A stretch of DNA of 34,067 nt from Actinomycetes bacterium. GTDB taxonomy: Bacteria > Actinomycetota > Acidimicrobiia > Acidimicrobiales > Ilumatobacteraceae. Shown in pieces: positions 19,401 to 27,487 of this stretch. The stretch is taken from contig BJFW01000013.1 in assembly GCA_014190095.1 (NCBI GenBank), forward strand, positions 1 through 34,067. Direction: 5' to 3'. The notes under the pieces were generated by a model. That model saw only the letters and a program-made list of their open reading frames with translations, made no database searches and was not told the origin of the DNA. The position numbers and the translations under genes are program-made. Position 1 is the first letter of the stretch. Every line of letters begins with the position of its first letter.

Positions 19401-19763
19401 GTTGCAAAGCGTCTGCGCGAACTCGGCTTGGGTATTGCGGCAACCTCTGGAACTGCCGACTATCTCGGGCGCTTCGGATATCCGGTTGACCGAGTGGTGG
19501 GTAAGGTTTCGGAGCAGTCGCAAGGAAGCATTGCCGATGATGCAGTGAATCTCATCGAACGTGGAGAGATTGAATTTGTCATTAATACGCCGCGAGGTCG
19601 CGGTGCACACTCTGACGGTGAGGCTATTCGTAAGGCTGCCAACATCTGGCGTGTTTCATCGGTAACCACCATCAACGCAGCGCTAGCAGCAGTGCAGGGT
19701 TTGGCCGAACAAAAGTTGGAGCCGCTCACCGTCAAGTCTCTGCAGGAGTATCACGGTAGATGA
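16470..19763 (+). CDS. carB: Carbamoyl-phosphate synthase large subunit
   Basis: A 1097-residue protein of normal length made of two homologous ATP-grasp halves. The first begins [24 protein letters not shown] with [12 protein letters not shown]. The second begins [24 protein letters not shown] with [12 protein letters not shown]. Between them is an oligomerisation domain, and the C-terminal MGS-like domain ([21 protein letters not shown]) is the expected allosteric region. It makes carbamoyl phosphate for pyrimidines and arginine. It overlaps carA by 1 nt and pyrD by 4 nt. Confidence 0.98.
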   Translation: MPRRTDLKSILIIGSGPIVIGQACEFDYSGTQACRVLKEEGYRVILANSNPATIMTDPDFADRTYIEPLTPEVLEAIIDREKPDAVLPTLGGQTALNLAMALFEKGVVGVPGKPELIGANAEAIATAEDREKFKIAMLEIGLKVPQSGVARSLDEAEVVRKEIGLPLIVRPAYILGGRGMGIAHTPEEFRLVVATGISASPIGEVLIEKSIAGWKEYELEVMRDRADNCVIICSIENVDPMGVHTGDSITVAPAMTLSDVEYQEMRDAAFACIRRVGVETGGSNVQFAVNPESGEQFVIEMNPRVSRSSALASKATGFPIAKIAAKLAVGYTLDEISNDITKKTPASFEPTIDYVVTKIPRWAFEKFPGTSGILGTQMQSVGEAMAIGRTFTESLQKALRSLENGRMGLNCDPAELNYRSMSDEAVLAATGVPTPDRLFLVGEAIFRGISLERIYETCKIDHWFLDQMLMIVEERRVLSSTTMSALTVRQWRRAKRLGFSDAQLAFIWSVAENDVRLARIAAGVIPTYKAVDTCSAEFAAQTPYHYSTYEDENEVRPSAKQRVIILGSGPNRIGQGIEFDYCCVHASFALRDAGFETVMINCNPETVSTDYDTSDRLYFEPLTREDVMNVIQAEINASTTPPRVIVSLGGQTPLKLANYIPAELIAGTSPASIDLAEDRKKWSALCEELKISQPPGGTALTFDEAKIIASRIGYPVLVRPSYVLGGRAMQIVHDEAHLQRAMNELAAAGSLGREGGLSAERPVLIDRFLDDATEIDVDAIRDASGEVLIGGVMEHVEEAGVHSGDSACAIPPPTLEPWVIEAVESYTRVIAHALDVKGLLNVQFAVAGSTVYVIEANPRASRTVPFVAKATGVPLAKVASRVMLGATLADLRTEGLLKPPTNFGHVSVKEAVLPFNRFPGVDTALGPEMRSTGEVMGIDSTFGRAFIKAESAAGTTLPTSGMVFLSLNDKDKPSGLVVAKRLRELGLGIAATSGTADYLGRFGYPVDRVVGKVSEQSQGSIADDAVNLIERGEIEFVINTPRGRGAHSDGEAIRKAANIWRVSSVTTINAALAAVQGLAEQKLEPLTVKSLQEYHGR

Positions 19764-20728
19764 GTAAGTCATCGGGAGTTTCGAACAGCATGACTCGCGT
19801 TGGGTCGGTTGAACTGAAATCCCCCGTGATGAATGCTTCAGGAACGGCGGGTCATGGCACAGAGTTGCATCGCTATGTCGACTTGAGTTCTCTCGGTGCT
19901 TTCGTTGTTAAATCTCTCGCACCCTTTGAGTGGGCGGGTAATGCATCACCGCGATTGTCACCAACTACTGGAGGCATGTTGAATGCAGTCGGGCTGCAAG
20001 GTCCAGGCATCGAGTACTGGATCAATCACGACTTACCGAAACTGCTCGACGTAGGCGCAAGCATTGTGGTCAGTATTTGGGGTTTTGGTGTTGACGACTA
20101 CGCGCAGGCCGCACAGATGCTTCGGCCAGTTGCACAACATCTTTCGGCTCTCGAAATCAATTTGTCGTGTCCAAATACCAAGTCTGCAACTGACAGTGCT
20201 GCGCGACACGCAATTTTTGCTCACGAGCCGCAACTTGTGGAAGAAATAGTGAAGGCGTCGCAGATTGATGGAGTTCCAGCGTGGGCAAAACTGAGCCCAA
20301 ACACGCACCTCGTGATCGAAGGTGCTCGTGCCGCCCAACGTGGCGGAGCACAGGCAGTTACGTTGATCAATACGGCGCTCGGCATGTCCATGAATCCAAC
20401 AACAGGGTTGCCATCACTTGGCAATGGTGGTGGTGGACTATCGGGTCGTTCGGTTCATCCCATTGCCGTTCGAGCTGTTTATGAAGTGGCGGCCAATGTC
20501 CCAGGTCTGCCAATCGTTGGTGCAGGTGGGGTGACTAACGGGTGGGAAGCGATCGAACTCATGCTTGCAGGGGCAAGTGCTGTGCAAGTGGGCACCGCAT
20601 CGTTCGCCGAGCCACGTGCAATGTCGCGGATTCAGCGCGAAATGAATTCGTGGGCAATGCGACACGACGTCAACGAGTGGTCAGAAATCGTAGGTCTTGC
20701 ACACCGAGGCGGGATAAGCGCGCTCTGA
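19760..20728 (+). CDS. pyrD: Dihydroorotate dehydrogenase, class 1B-like
   Basis: A 322-residue flavoprotein oxidising dihydroorotate to orotate. Features fit class 1 rather than the class 2 quinone-linked type. There is no N-terminal membrane helix. The catalytic base is a cysteine, C137 in [58 protein letters not shown] and [12 protein letters not shown] resemble the class 1B enzyme of Lactococcus, which pairs with the iron-sulfur flavoprotein PyrK. No pyrK or pyrF is visible in the window. ATG 19760 overlaps carB by 4 nt; an internal ATG at 19790 is a less likely alternative. Confidence 0.93.
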   Translation: MSKSSGVSNSMTRVGSVELKSPVMNASGTAGHGTELHRYVDLSSLGAFVVKSLAPFEWAGNASPRLSPTTGGMLNAVGLQGPGIEYWINHDLPKLLDVGASIVVSIWGFGVDDYAQAAQMLRPVAQHLSALEINLSCPNTKSATDSAARHAIFAHEPQLVEEIVKASQIDGVPAWAKLSPNTHLVIEGARAAQRGGAQAVTLINTALGMSMNPTTGLPSLGNGGGGLSGRSVHPIAVRAVYEVAANVPGLPIVGAGGVTNGWEAIELMLAGASAVQVGTASFAEPRAMSRIQREMNSWAMRHDVNEWSEIVGLAHRGGISAL

Positions 20729-20733
20729 GACGC

Positions 20734-20745
20734 TAAAATCTTTCT
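20734..20745 (+). promoter_or_regulatory. Predicted -10 box of mihF, probably leaderless
   Basis: TAAAAT (20734-20739), close to the bacterial -10 consensus, ends 6 nt before the mihF ATG at 20746. The expected start of transcription is therefore the start codon itself. It lies just after the pyrD stop and would uncouple the mihF-gmk-rpoZ run from the pyr operon. Confidence 0.55.
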
Positions 20746-21030
20746 ATGTCGCCCGCATTATTGACCGAATTGCGGCACGAGATTGCCAGTTTGTGTCGAC
20801 AGATTGCGTCAGGGCAAAGATCCTTTGTCAGTCTCATTTCGCTCAGCGAATCAAGTCGCACTGCCGCTGAATCGTATGTGTATGTGGTGAAAGCTTTGGA
20901 AGCAGAGCCGCGCATTGGCAAAGTACGTGCGCGACGCATCATGACCGACATCGGTATCGCAGAGCGTTGCAACATCGGTTCGCTCACCGCACATCAAGTT
21001 GAACAGTTAAAGGCAGCGTTGCATTCGTGA
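20746..21030 (+). CDS. mihF: Integration host factor, actinobacterial type (MihF)
   Basis: A 94-residue basic nucleoid protein unrelated to the alpha/beta IHF of Proteobacteria. The core is a helix-two-turn-helix motif in VKALEAEPRIGKVRARRIMTDIGIAERCNIGSL, followed by an LTAHQVEQLKAAL helix. The GKVRAR segment is the DNA-contacting signature. In Actinomycetota this gene sits immediately before gmk, as here, and the 4-nt overlap (GTGA) shows coupling. It is one of the best taxonomic markers in the window. Confidence 0.93.
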   Translation: MSPALLTELRHEIASLCRQIASGQRSFVSLISLSESSRTAAESYVYVVKALEAEPRIGKVRARRIMTDIGIAERCNIGSLTAHQVEQLKAALHS

Positions 21031-21581
21031 GTAAATCGCTCATCGTCGTGGTCTCTGGTCCGGGTGGAGTGGGTAAGAGCACTATTGTCGAAGAGCTCGT
21101 GAAGCGTGATGCGCATTTGTGGCTCAGCCGTTCGTGGACAACTCGCGAACAACGACCAGGCGAAGCGCCCGATGCATACAAGTTCGTAACTCGTGAACAG
21201 TTTCAACAGCGCATTGATGCACATGGTTTTCTGGAGTGGACAGAATTCATCGGCAATTTGTATGGGACTCCAAACCCGGAAGCGCCAGAGGGACGCGACA
21301 TTGTTCTCGAAATTGAAGTTGACGGTGCGCAGCAGGTAAAACAGCAGCACCCAGAGGCACTATTGCTGTTCGTTCTTCCGCCTTCGCGCGAGGAACAAAA
21401 GGCAAGATTGCACGGCCGTGGGGACGCCGACAACAAGGTGGAGCAGCGCCTGAAGAAGGCCGAAGAGGAAGAGCCAGTGGGCAAGGCCTTGGCAGATTTT
21501 GTGCTGATCAACGATGATCTCGCCCAAACCGTGAACGACATGCTGGACATCATCGCCAAGGAGCGGGTAAATCGCGCCTAG
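21027..21581 (+). CDS. gmk: Guanylate kinase
   Basis: A 184-residue P-loop kinase converting GMP to GDP. The Walker A is SGPGGVGKSTIV. The GMP-binding part is recognisable in SRSWTTREQRPGE and FLEWTEFIGNLYGTP, and the lid region by RLHGRGDADNKVEQRLKKAEEE. VLEIEVDGAQQVKQ supplies the Walker B strand. GTG 21027 overlaps mihF by 4 nt. Confidence 0.96.
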   Translation: MSKSLIVVVSGPGGVGKSTIVEELVKRDAHLWLSRSWTTREQRPGEAPDAYKFVTREQFQQRIDAHGFLEWTEFIGNLYGTPNPEAPEGRDIVLEIEVDGAQQVKQQHPEALLLFVLPPSREEQKARLHGRGDADNKVEQRLKKAEEEEPVGKALADFVLINDDLAQTVNDMLDIIAKERVNRA

Positions 21582-21617
21582 AAGGGTAGAATTACTGCCC
21601 TAGCGAAAGGACCCCCT

Positions 21618-22037
21618 GTGGTTGCTGAAGACACCATGATGAACCCGCCACTCGAGAGCTTGATGCACCGTACGCATTCCAAGTTCAGTCTGGTCACCTT
21701 GGCTGCACGGCGTGCGCGCGAGATCAACTCATATTTCAATCAGCTTGGTGAAGGTCTTGGAACCATGGTTCCACCACAGGTCAGCTCTACCTCGCGCAAG
21801 CCATTGTCTATCAGCTTTGAAGAAATTGCTGCAGACAAGATCGTTGGCGTTGAAATGGCTGACTACGAGGCCATTGAAGCCGAGCTTGATGCCGAAATGC
21901 TTGACGTTGCAGCCGACGATGTTGTTGCTGCACTTGATGAGCTAACTGCACAAGCAGAGTCAATCGCTGTTGAAGAACCTGCATCTGACGAAGCGCAAGT
22001 AGCTGACGAAGTGCCGGCCTCAGAAGAAAACGCGTAG
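21618..22037 (+). CDS. rpoZ: DNA-directed RNA polymerase omega subunit
   Basis: A 139-residue omega subunit. The conserved core is MNPPLESLMHRTHSKFSLVTLAARRAREINSYF, matching actinobacterial RpoZ, followed by SISFEEIAADKI. After about residue 78 comes a long acidic, alanine-rich tail (EAELDAEMLDVAADD... to EEPASDEAQ) that the minimal omega lacks. It likely begins at GTG 21618 with AAAGGA 7 nt upstream; ATG 21636 is an alternative. TAGAAT at 21587-21592 is a possible -10 box giving a short leader. The gene assists polymerase assembly. Its place between gmk and coaBC is standard. Confidence 0.92.
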   Translation: MVAEDTMMNPPLESLMHRTHSKFSLVTLAARRAREINSYFNQLGEGLGTMVPPQVSSTSRKPLSISFEEIAADKIVGVEMADYEAIEAELDAEMLDVAADDVVAALDELTAQAESIAVEEPASDEAQVADEVPASEENA

Positions 22038-22041
22038 TTCA

Positions 22042-22061
22042 TTTCTCGCAAGAGCGAGAGA
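22042..22061 (+). other. Short hairpin between rpoZ and coaBC
   Basis: TTTCTCGC pairs with GCGAGAGA around an AAGA loop (8 bp including one G-U pair). No U-tract follows, so it does not look like an intrinsic terminator. It could be a processing or stabilising element. A related hairpin core recurs before metK. Confidence 0.45.
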
Positions 22062-22075
22062 ACTGAGTTCTAAAC

Positions 22076-23293
22076 ATGTCGCTTCGCGGAAAGCACATCG
22101 TATTGTGTGTTTCAGGTGGCATTGCTGCGTATAAGGCTGTCGAACTGTGTCGACTGTTGGTCGATGCTGGTGCACATGTTGCGCCGGTAATGACTGCAGA
22201 TGCCGAGCACTTCATTGGCAAAACCACGTTGTCGGCACTCGCCTCCGAGCCTGTGCACACCACATTGTGGGATGACGCGAATCCAATTCCTCATACGAGA
22301 CTCGCTCAACGTGCAGATCTCATTGTTGTTGCGCCAGCAACTGCGCGAGTCATTGGTTCATACGCCGCAGGTATTTCAAGCGACTTCCTCACGGCAACAT
22401 TGATTGCAACACGCGCACCTGTGTTGGTGTGTCCAGCAATGCACACCGAAATGTGGGAACACGCATCAGTGCAAGAAAACGTCGCCACCTTGCGTCGACG
22501 CGGCGTGCACATTCTTGAACCCGAAACGGGTCGACTTGCTGGTGGCGACGTTGGTGCAGGACGACTCGCCGAGCCACAGCGCATTTTCACCGAAGTAGAG
22601 CAGTTGCTCACCCCTGGAGATTTGTATGGTGCACACGTGGTCGTTACTGCGGGTGGAACGCGCGAGCCAATCGATGCAGTACGAGTGATTGCTAATCGAT
22701 CTACTGGCAAGCAAGGTTACGCAATTGCGAGTGAAGCAGTGGCGCGTGGTGCCAAAGTCACGCTCATTTCCACCGCTGACTTGCCAACTCCATTTGGCGT
22801 CAATCTTGTGCAAGTGGAAACCGCTCAGCAGATGATGGATGCCGTAAACGCAGAAGCGAAATCTGCAGATGTTGTGGTCATGGCTGCAGCGGTTGCCGAT
22901 GTGCGACCAGTTCGCGTTGCCGCACACAAGTTGAAGAAGGATCCGCTCACGGGTCAAATTGGCGATCTTGGTGCAATCGAGCTTGAAGCCACCCCCGACA
23001 TTTTGGCGGATCTGGGCAAGAACAAACCTGCTGGACAAGTGCTCGTGGGCTTCGCCGCGGAGACCGAAAACCTCATTGTCAATGCGCAGTCAAAACTCGA
23101 ACGCAAAGGTGCAGACCTGATCGTGGCCAATGATGTCTCCCAAGACGGAGTCGGCTTTGCGCACGCAACAAATGCAGTGACCTTGGTCGCCCGAGGGACC
23201 GAACCTGTAGAGGTGGCTTTGGCTGACAAGCGCTCTATCGCTCGTTCCGTCTTGAATGCAGTAGTTGCCATTCGGTCTGCACGCACCAACTAG
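22076..23293 (+). CDS. coaBC: Bifunctional phosphopantothenoylcysteine decarboxylase / phosphopantothenate-cysteine ligase
   Basis: A 405-residue fusion catalysing two steps of coenzyme A synthesis. The N-terminal FMN-dependent CoaC half (about 1-185) has VLCVSGGIAAYKAVEL, the PHTRLA histidine, VVAPATARVIG and CPAMHTEMW. The CoaB half (from about 186) has VVTAGGTREPIDAVRVIANRS, TGKQGYAIA, MAAAVADVRP, KLKK and VGFAAETEN. The PAMH rather than PAMN variant is one I associate with actinobacterial homologues. ATG 22076 has no strong SD. Confidence 0.96.
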   Translation: MSLRGKHIVLCVSGGIAAYKAVELCRLLVDAGAHVAPVMTADAEHFIGKTTLSALASEPVHTTLWDDANPIPHTRLAQRADLIVVAPATARVIGSYAAGISSDFLTATLIATRAPVLVCPAMHTEMWEHASVQENVATLRRRGVHILEPETGRLAGGDVGAGRLAEPQRIFTEVEQLLTPGDLYGAHVVVTAGGTREPIDAVRVIANRSTGKQGYAIASEAVARGAKVTLISTADLPTPFGVNLVQVETAQQMMDAVNAEAKSADVVVMAAAVADVRPVRVAAHKLKKDPLTGQIGDLGAIELEATPDILADLGKNKPAGQVLVGFAAETENLIVNAQSKLERKGADLIVANDVSQDGVGFAHATNAVTLVARGTEPVEVALADKRSIARSVLNAVVAIRSARTN

Positions 23294-23315
23294 TCTCTAC
23301 ACGTCATACCGACGC

Positions 23316-23329
23316 GTCGCGAGAGCGAC
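23316..23329 (+). other. GNRA-type hairpin in the metK leader
   Basis: GTCGC and GCGAC form a 5-bp stem closed by a GAGA tetraloop in the 54-nt gap before metK. I looked for a SAM riboswitch and could not fit any class that I know, so this is recorded only as a small structured element. It may influence access to the GGAG at 23339-23342. Confidence 0.4.
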
Positions 23330-23347
23330 ACAACAGATGGAGCAGTT

Positions 23348-24541
23348 GTGAGAAAATTCACCTTTACTTCGGAGAGCGTTACCGAAGGTCACCCGGACAA
23401 GATGGCAGACCAAGTTTCCGACGCGGTTCTCGATGCAATCCTGACGGAAGACCCACATGGTCGCGTCGCTTGCGAAACTCTTCTCACCACTGGCCTCTGT
23501 GTCGTCGCCGGTGAAATCACTACGTCGGCTTATGTCGATATTCCAAAGATCGCTCGCGAAGTAATCAAGGGCATTGGCTACGACAACGCGCTGTACGGCT
23601 TCGACGGAAATACCTGTGGCGTCATTGTCTCGATAGACGAGCAGAGTTCAGACATCGCTATGGGCGTTGACTCAAGCGAAGAAACACGCAGCGGTCAAAG
23701 CGGCGAAGACAAGCTCAACAGCCAAGGTGCTGGCGACCAAGGAATGATGTTCGGCTATGCATGCAATGAGACTCCAGAGCTCATGCCATTGCCAATCGAC
23801 CTTGCACATCGCATGGCTGAAAAACTTGCAGAAGTTCGCAAGTCTGGTGCAATTCCATACTTGCGTCCAGACGGTAAAACTCAGGTCACGTTCGAATATG
23901 AAAACGGAGTTCCTGTTCGCTTGACGACAGTGCTTATTTCAACTCAACATGCCGATGGAACACCACGCGACACCGTGATTCGTCCAGACCTCATTGAGCA
24001 AGTCATTCGTCCGGTGATTCCTGCACAGTTCCAGAACGACAAGTACGCAGTACACATCAACCCAACAGGAGAGTTCGTGAAGGGTGGGCCTCACGCCGAC
24101 ACGGGACTTACTGGTCGCAAGATCATCGTTGACACATATGGCGGTATGGGTCGTCACGGTGGCGGCGCATTTAGTGGAAAAGATCCTTCAAAGGTTGACC
24201 GCTCTGCTGCATACGCAGCACGCTGGGTTGCCAAGCATGTGGTTGCCGCTGGCGCAGCAACACGCTGTGAAGTGCAGGTTGCCTATGCAATTGGTATGGC
24301 ACAGCCGATCAGCATCTTGGTGGAGACGTTCGGCACAAATACCGTCGACGAAGTGGCGATAGAAGATGCCGTTCGCCAAGTATTTGACCTTCGTCCCGCT
24401 GCCATTTTGCGCGACCTTGACTTGAAGCGTCCGATCTACAACAAGACGGCTGCATATGGTCACTTCGGTCGAGCCCTTCCAGAATTCACGTGGGAGACGC
24501 TGTCGCGCTTGAAGGAATTCAAAGCAGCAGTCAAGCTCTAA
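23348..24541 (+). CDS. metK: S-adenosylmethionine synthetase
   Basis: A 397-residue enzyme making SAM from methionine and ATP. It starts at GTG 23348 with GGAG five bases upstream; the ATG at 23336 is out of frame and stops at once. [22 protein letters not shown], the [12 protein letters not shown] methionine-binding loop, [21 protein letters not shown] and the P-loop-like [19 protein letters not shown] are all present. Length is normal. It precedes priA with no gap. Confidence 0.98.
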   Translation: MRKFTFTSESVTEGHPDKMADQVSDAVLDAILTEDPHGRVACETLLTTGLCVVAGEITTSAYVDIPKIAREVIKGIGYDNALYGFDGNTCGVIVSIDEQSSDIAMGVDSSEETRSGQSGEDKLNSQGAGDQGMMFGYACNETPELMPLPIDLAHRMAEKLAEVRKSGAIPYLRPDGKTQVTFEYENGVPVRLTTVLISTQHADGTPRDTVIRPDLIEQVIRPVIPAQFQNDKYAVHINPTGEFVKGGPHADTGLTGRKIIVDTYGGMGRHGGGAFSGKDPSKVDRSAAYAARWVAKHVVAAGAATRCEVQVAYAIGMAQPISILVETFGTNTVDEVAIEDAVRQVFDLRPAAILRDLDLKRPIYNKTAAYGHFGRALPEFTWETLSRLKEFKAAVKL

Positions 24542-26314
24542 ATGTCGCTCGTCGCGCGGGTTGTTCCCGACGTGACTGGTGTGGACAAGGTATTTGACTA
24601 CCTCATACCGTCTGAACTCCAGGATGTAATTGGAATTGGCGATCGCGTTCGGGTGCCTCTACATGGTCGCAACGTTCCGGGGTGGGTGACTGCAATTGGC
24701 CCGACATCTGAAGGCTTTAGCGACGTAGACGAAACAAAGTTGCGTACTGTCATCAAGCGGCTCGGATTCGGACCATCTGCCGAAATAGTGCAACTTGCTC
24801 AATGGGCGAGCCATCGATGGTGTGGTCGACTGCGCGCGTTTTTTGTGGCCGCTTCGCCCAGCACTCTTGTCACAACTCTTCCCACGCAGCGTTACCAACG
24901 AGATCAAGTGAAAGTTGCAGGGGATGCGGCGGTCTCGTTAGCGGTAAGCGAATCACAATCACTGCTTGTTCAGCGAGGCCCATTGAAGTCTCCAATTGAT
25001 GTCCTAGTTGGTACTGCGGTAATTGGTCCAACATTGGTGATAGTTCCCACGATTGTTCGTGCTCGGTTGTTCGCGGCATCGCTGAAGCGTCATGGGTTTA
25101 CGGTCGCGGTATTACCAGATGAATGGAGTTCTGCTGCAGGTGGTGTTGATGTGGTGATTGGTTCACGGACTGCAGTGTTCGCTCGGGTTCCCGATTTGCG
25201 CAGCATTGTGGTCATCGACGAACACGACGATTCATTGCGCGAGGAACGCACGCCAACTTGGCATGCGCGTGATGTAGCGATTGAACGCGCGCAGCGAGCA
25301 AGCGTCTCATGTATTTTGGTTTCGGCACTGCCAAGCGTTGCAGCGAAGATATGGGCAGTCGACAGAGTATTGAGATCAAACGAGCAAGAAGTGCAGTCTG
25401 AATGGCCGCATATTCAACTCATTGACAGAACTCTGGACGAACGTTGGTCAAACTCGTTGTTGTCCTCTGATTTCATTGCCGAACTGCGTGATCATTCACG
25501 ACGCATCGTTGTCGTTCTCAACACCAAAGGGCGTGCACGTCTGCTTGCGTGTGCTTCATGTAAATCGTTGGCTCGATGTGGCAACTGCGATGCTGCAGTT
25601 GAAATTTGTGCTGAGGGTCAATTCTCGTGCCCGCGTTGTTCTACACAACGGCCCCAAGTATGCATCAAATGCTCGTCGGCAAAGTTTTTAACGTTAAAGC
25701 CCGGTGTGAGCAAATTGCGGGAAGAGATCGCGCGGGCTGCAGGAAGAAAGGTTGCTGAAGTAGTTGAGGTAACGGGTGGAGGTGACGAAGCGGTTGCTAT
25801 TGATCAGTCAAAAATGCTGTATGTGGGAACCGAAGCAGCGTTGCATCGCGTTCACGAAGCCGACACGGTGGTATTTCTTGACATTGATCAGGAATTGGCG
25901 GCACCACGGTATCGCGCTTCGGAAATTGTTGGATCATTGCTCGTGCATGCAGCACGGTTAGTCGGTCGCAGCGATCGCGGTGGAAAGGTGATGGTGCAAA
26001 CACACAGCATCGATAGCCCGGTGCTGCAAGCAATGGCCACTCTGCGTATTGATCACTATCTGAAGTCGGTTTCCGAGATGCGTAGTTCTTTGAAACTTCC
26101 TCCATTTGGCGCACTCGCTCAATTGTCGGGTACCAACATTGATGACGCAATCAAGGATTTGCAGGGCAATGTATTTGTGCACGTATCTGCGTCAAGCGAC
26201 GGATCATATTTGGTGAAAGCTGCTGACTGGCAAGTGTTAGCAGACGCACTCGGTGAAATTGATGTTGCGAAAGGGGTCAGGATGAAAGTTCAGGTTGACC
26301 CGGCACGCGTGTAG
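24542..26314 (+). CDS. priA: Primosomal protein N' (PriA)-like, degenerate helicase
   Basis: A 590-residue protein with the PriA N-terminal 3'-DNA-binding domain (ARVVPDVTGVDKVFDYLIP, GDRVRVPLHGRNVPGWV) and the paired zinc-binding cysteines (CASCKSLARCGNC and CPRCSTQRPQVCIKC). The helicase motifs are eroded. No GxxGSGKT Walker A is visible where VQRGPLKSPIDVLVG stands, and the DEEHD box reads DEHDD. This is the known actinobacterial PriA condition, suggesting a structural replication-restart role without ATP-driven unwinding. ATG 24542 directly follows the metK stop. The last 38 bases overlap the convergent methyltransferase gene. Confidence 0.9.
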   Translation: MSLVARVVPDVTGVDKVFDYLIPSELQDVIGIGDRVRVPLHGRNVPGWVTAIGPTSEGFSDVDETKLRTVIKRLGFGPSAEIVQLAQWASHRWCGRLRAFFVAASPSTLVTTLPTQRYQRDQVKVAGDAAVSLAVSESQSLLVQRGPLKSPIDVLVGTAVIGPTLVIVPTIVRARLFAASLKRHGFTVAVLPDEWSSAAGGVDVVIGSRTAVFARVPDLRSIVVIDEHDDSLREERTPTWHARDVAIERAQRASVSCILVSALPSVAAKIWAVDRVLRSNEQEVQSEWPHIQLIDRTLDERWSNSLLSSDFIAELRDHSRRIVVVLNTKGRARLLACASCKSLARCGNCDAAVEICAEGQFSCPRCSTQRPQVCIKCSSAKFLTLKPGVSKLREEIARAAGRKVAEVVEVTGGGDEAVAIDQSKMLYVGTEAALHRVHEADTVVFLDIDQELAAPRYRASEIVGSLLVHAARLVGRSDRGGKVMVQTHSIDSPVLQAMATLRIDHYLKSVSEMRSSLKLPPFGALAQLSGTNIDDAIKDLQGNVFVHVSASSDGSYLVKAADWQVLADALGEIDVAKGVRMKVQVDPARV

Positions 26315-26921
26315 GTGTCACGCGCAATACTCGGAAACCACGTTTACTTGTCAGACGCTCCACCGAATATCCCTGTTCGGTGAGCCAGACAGCCAATGAA
26401 TCGGATCCAAGATTTCGGTTGATGACGAGCCACGCTTCACCGATGGTCGATAGTCGTGAAAGCCATGTAGTGAGCAACTTGCGAAGTTCTTGTTTACCGA
26501 TTCGAATCGGCGGGTTTGACCACAGCACGTCAAAGCGCACGTGTTCATCTACTTCATGAGGTGCGCATGTGATTACGTTTAACAATCCATTGCGCTGTGC
26601 GTTTGCAGCAGTAAGTTTTTGTGCTCGCTCATTGATATCAATGGCGTACACCGTTGCCTGTGGCGAAAATGCTGCGAGCGAAAGTGCTATCGGGCCAGCA
26701 CCGCATCCGAGATCAAGGAAGGTTCCTGTGCCTGGTGGTCGTGCGGCTGATTCAAGTAACACCATGGTTCCCTGGTCGATGCCTTTGCGCGAAAACACAC
26801 CACGGTCGGTGCCGACAGTGATGTCGCGGCCGGCCATGCGCAAAACTGCAAAATTTTGATCCTTTGAATGGGCAACAGAAGCAACCTGTGGCTGTGTGGT
26901 GAAGTACTGCTCGTCGCTCAT
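26277..26921 (-). CDS. Class I SAM-dependent methyltransferase, RsmC-like
   Basis: A 214-residue protein with the MTS domain fold. The N-terminus YFTTQPQVASVA recalls RsmC/RlmG. Motif I is FLDLGCGAGPIALSL, the acidic residue after strand 2 is in YAIDIN, and motif IV is WSNPPIRIGK. The NPP motif indicates methylation of an exocyclic amine, typically guanine N2 in rRNA (RsmC modifies 16S G1207). The precise target is inferred. It is one of only two minus-strand genes, divergent from def with a 23-nt gap, and its 3' end overlaps priA. Confidence 0.85.
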   Translation of the reverse strand: MSDEQYFTTQPQVASVAHSKDQNFAVLRMAGRDITVGTDRGVFSRKGIDQGTMVLLESAARPPGTGTFLDLGCGAGPIALSLAAFSPQATVYAIDINERAQKLTAANAQRNGLLNVITCAPHEVDEHVRFDVLWSNPPIRIGKQELRKLLTTWLSRLSTIGEAWLVINRNLGSDSLAVWLTEQGYSVERLTSKRGFRVLRVTPTRVPGQPELSS

Positions 26922-26930
26922 AAGCCTCGC

Positions 26931-26944
26931 TAGCCTTACACGTT
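26931..26944 (+). promoter_or_regulatory. Predicted -10 box of def in a compact divergent promoter region
   Basis: TAGCCT (26931-26936) sits 8 nt before the def ATG, again pointing to a leaderless transcript. The 23-nt region between the two start codons must also serve the minus-strand methyltransferase and contains the palindrome GCTAGC. No -35 of standard quality is visible for def. Confidence 0.45.
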
Positions 26945-27487
26945 ATGGCGCAGTCACCGAACAAGAAGGGTTCATCCATCCGTACCTACGGAGACCCAGT
27001 TTTGGCCGCAATGGCCGAGGAAATTACCAACATTGATGGCAAGTTGGTGAATCTTGCTGAAGACATGTTTCGTGTGATGTATCAAGCCCCAGGTCTTGGG
27101 CTTGCCGGTCCTCAAATTGGTGTGCAGAAACAAATCTTTGTCTACGACGTAGACGATGATCCGCAGGTCATCATCAACCCGAAGATCGTTGAGTCATCTG
27201 GCGAGTGGGTGTACGACGAAGGTTGTTTATCAATTCCAGGACTGTACGTCGAAATGCTTCGTCCAAAGAAAGTGCTCGTAAGCGGGTACACGCTTGAGGG
27301 TGAAGAAGTGCAAATTGAAGCTGATGAATTGCTTGCCCGTTTGTTTCAACACGAAATTGATCACTTGCAAGGTGTTTTGATGTTCGATCGCATGTTGCCC
27401 GACCAGCGTGAACTTGCCATTGTGGAATATGCAAAGGTGGGCGACAATCCAGCCAATGCCGAGCCGGTGTACCTACGACTTTCGTGA
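26945..27487 (+). CDS. def: Peptide deformylase
   Basis: A 180-residue metalloprotease that removes the N-formyl group from nascent proteins. All three family motifs are present: GLGLAGPQIGV, EGCLSIPG with metal ligand C94, and QHEIDHLQG with ligands H136/H140 and catalytic E137. The second motif-1 alanine is glycine (LAGPQ rather than LAAPQ), a variant I associate with some actinobacterial enzymes. It overlaps fmt by 4 nt (GTGA), pairing deformylation with formylation. Confidence 0.97.
   Translation: MAQSPNKKGSSIRTYGDPVLAAMAEEITNIDGKLVNLAEDMFRVMYQAPGLGLAGPQIGVQKQIFVYDVDDDPQVIINPKIVESSGEWVYDEGCLSIPGLYVEMLRPKKVLVSGYTLEGEEVQIEADELLARLFQHEIDHLQGVLMFDRMLPDQRELAIVEYAKVGDNPANAEPVYLRLS

Noticed and set aside
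23294-23347. SAM riboswitch before metK
   Set aside because: Only a 5-bp GAGA hairpin and a GACGCGTC palindrome are present; the 54-nt gap is too short for the larger SAM classes and lacks the SAM-II pseudoknot sequence that I know.
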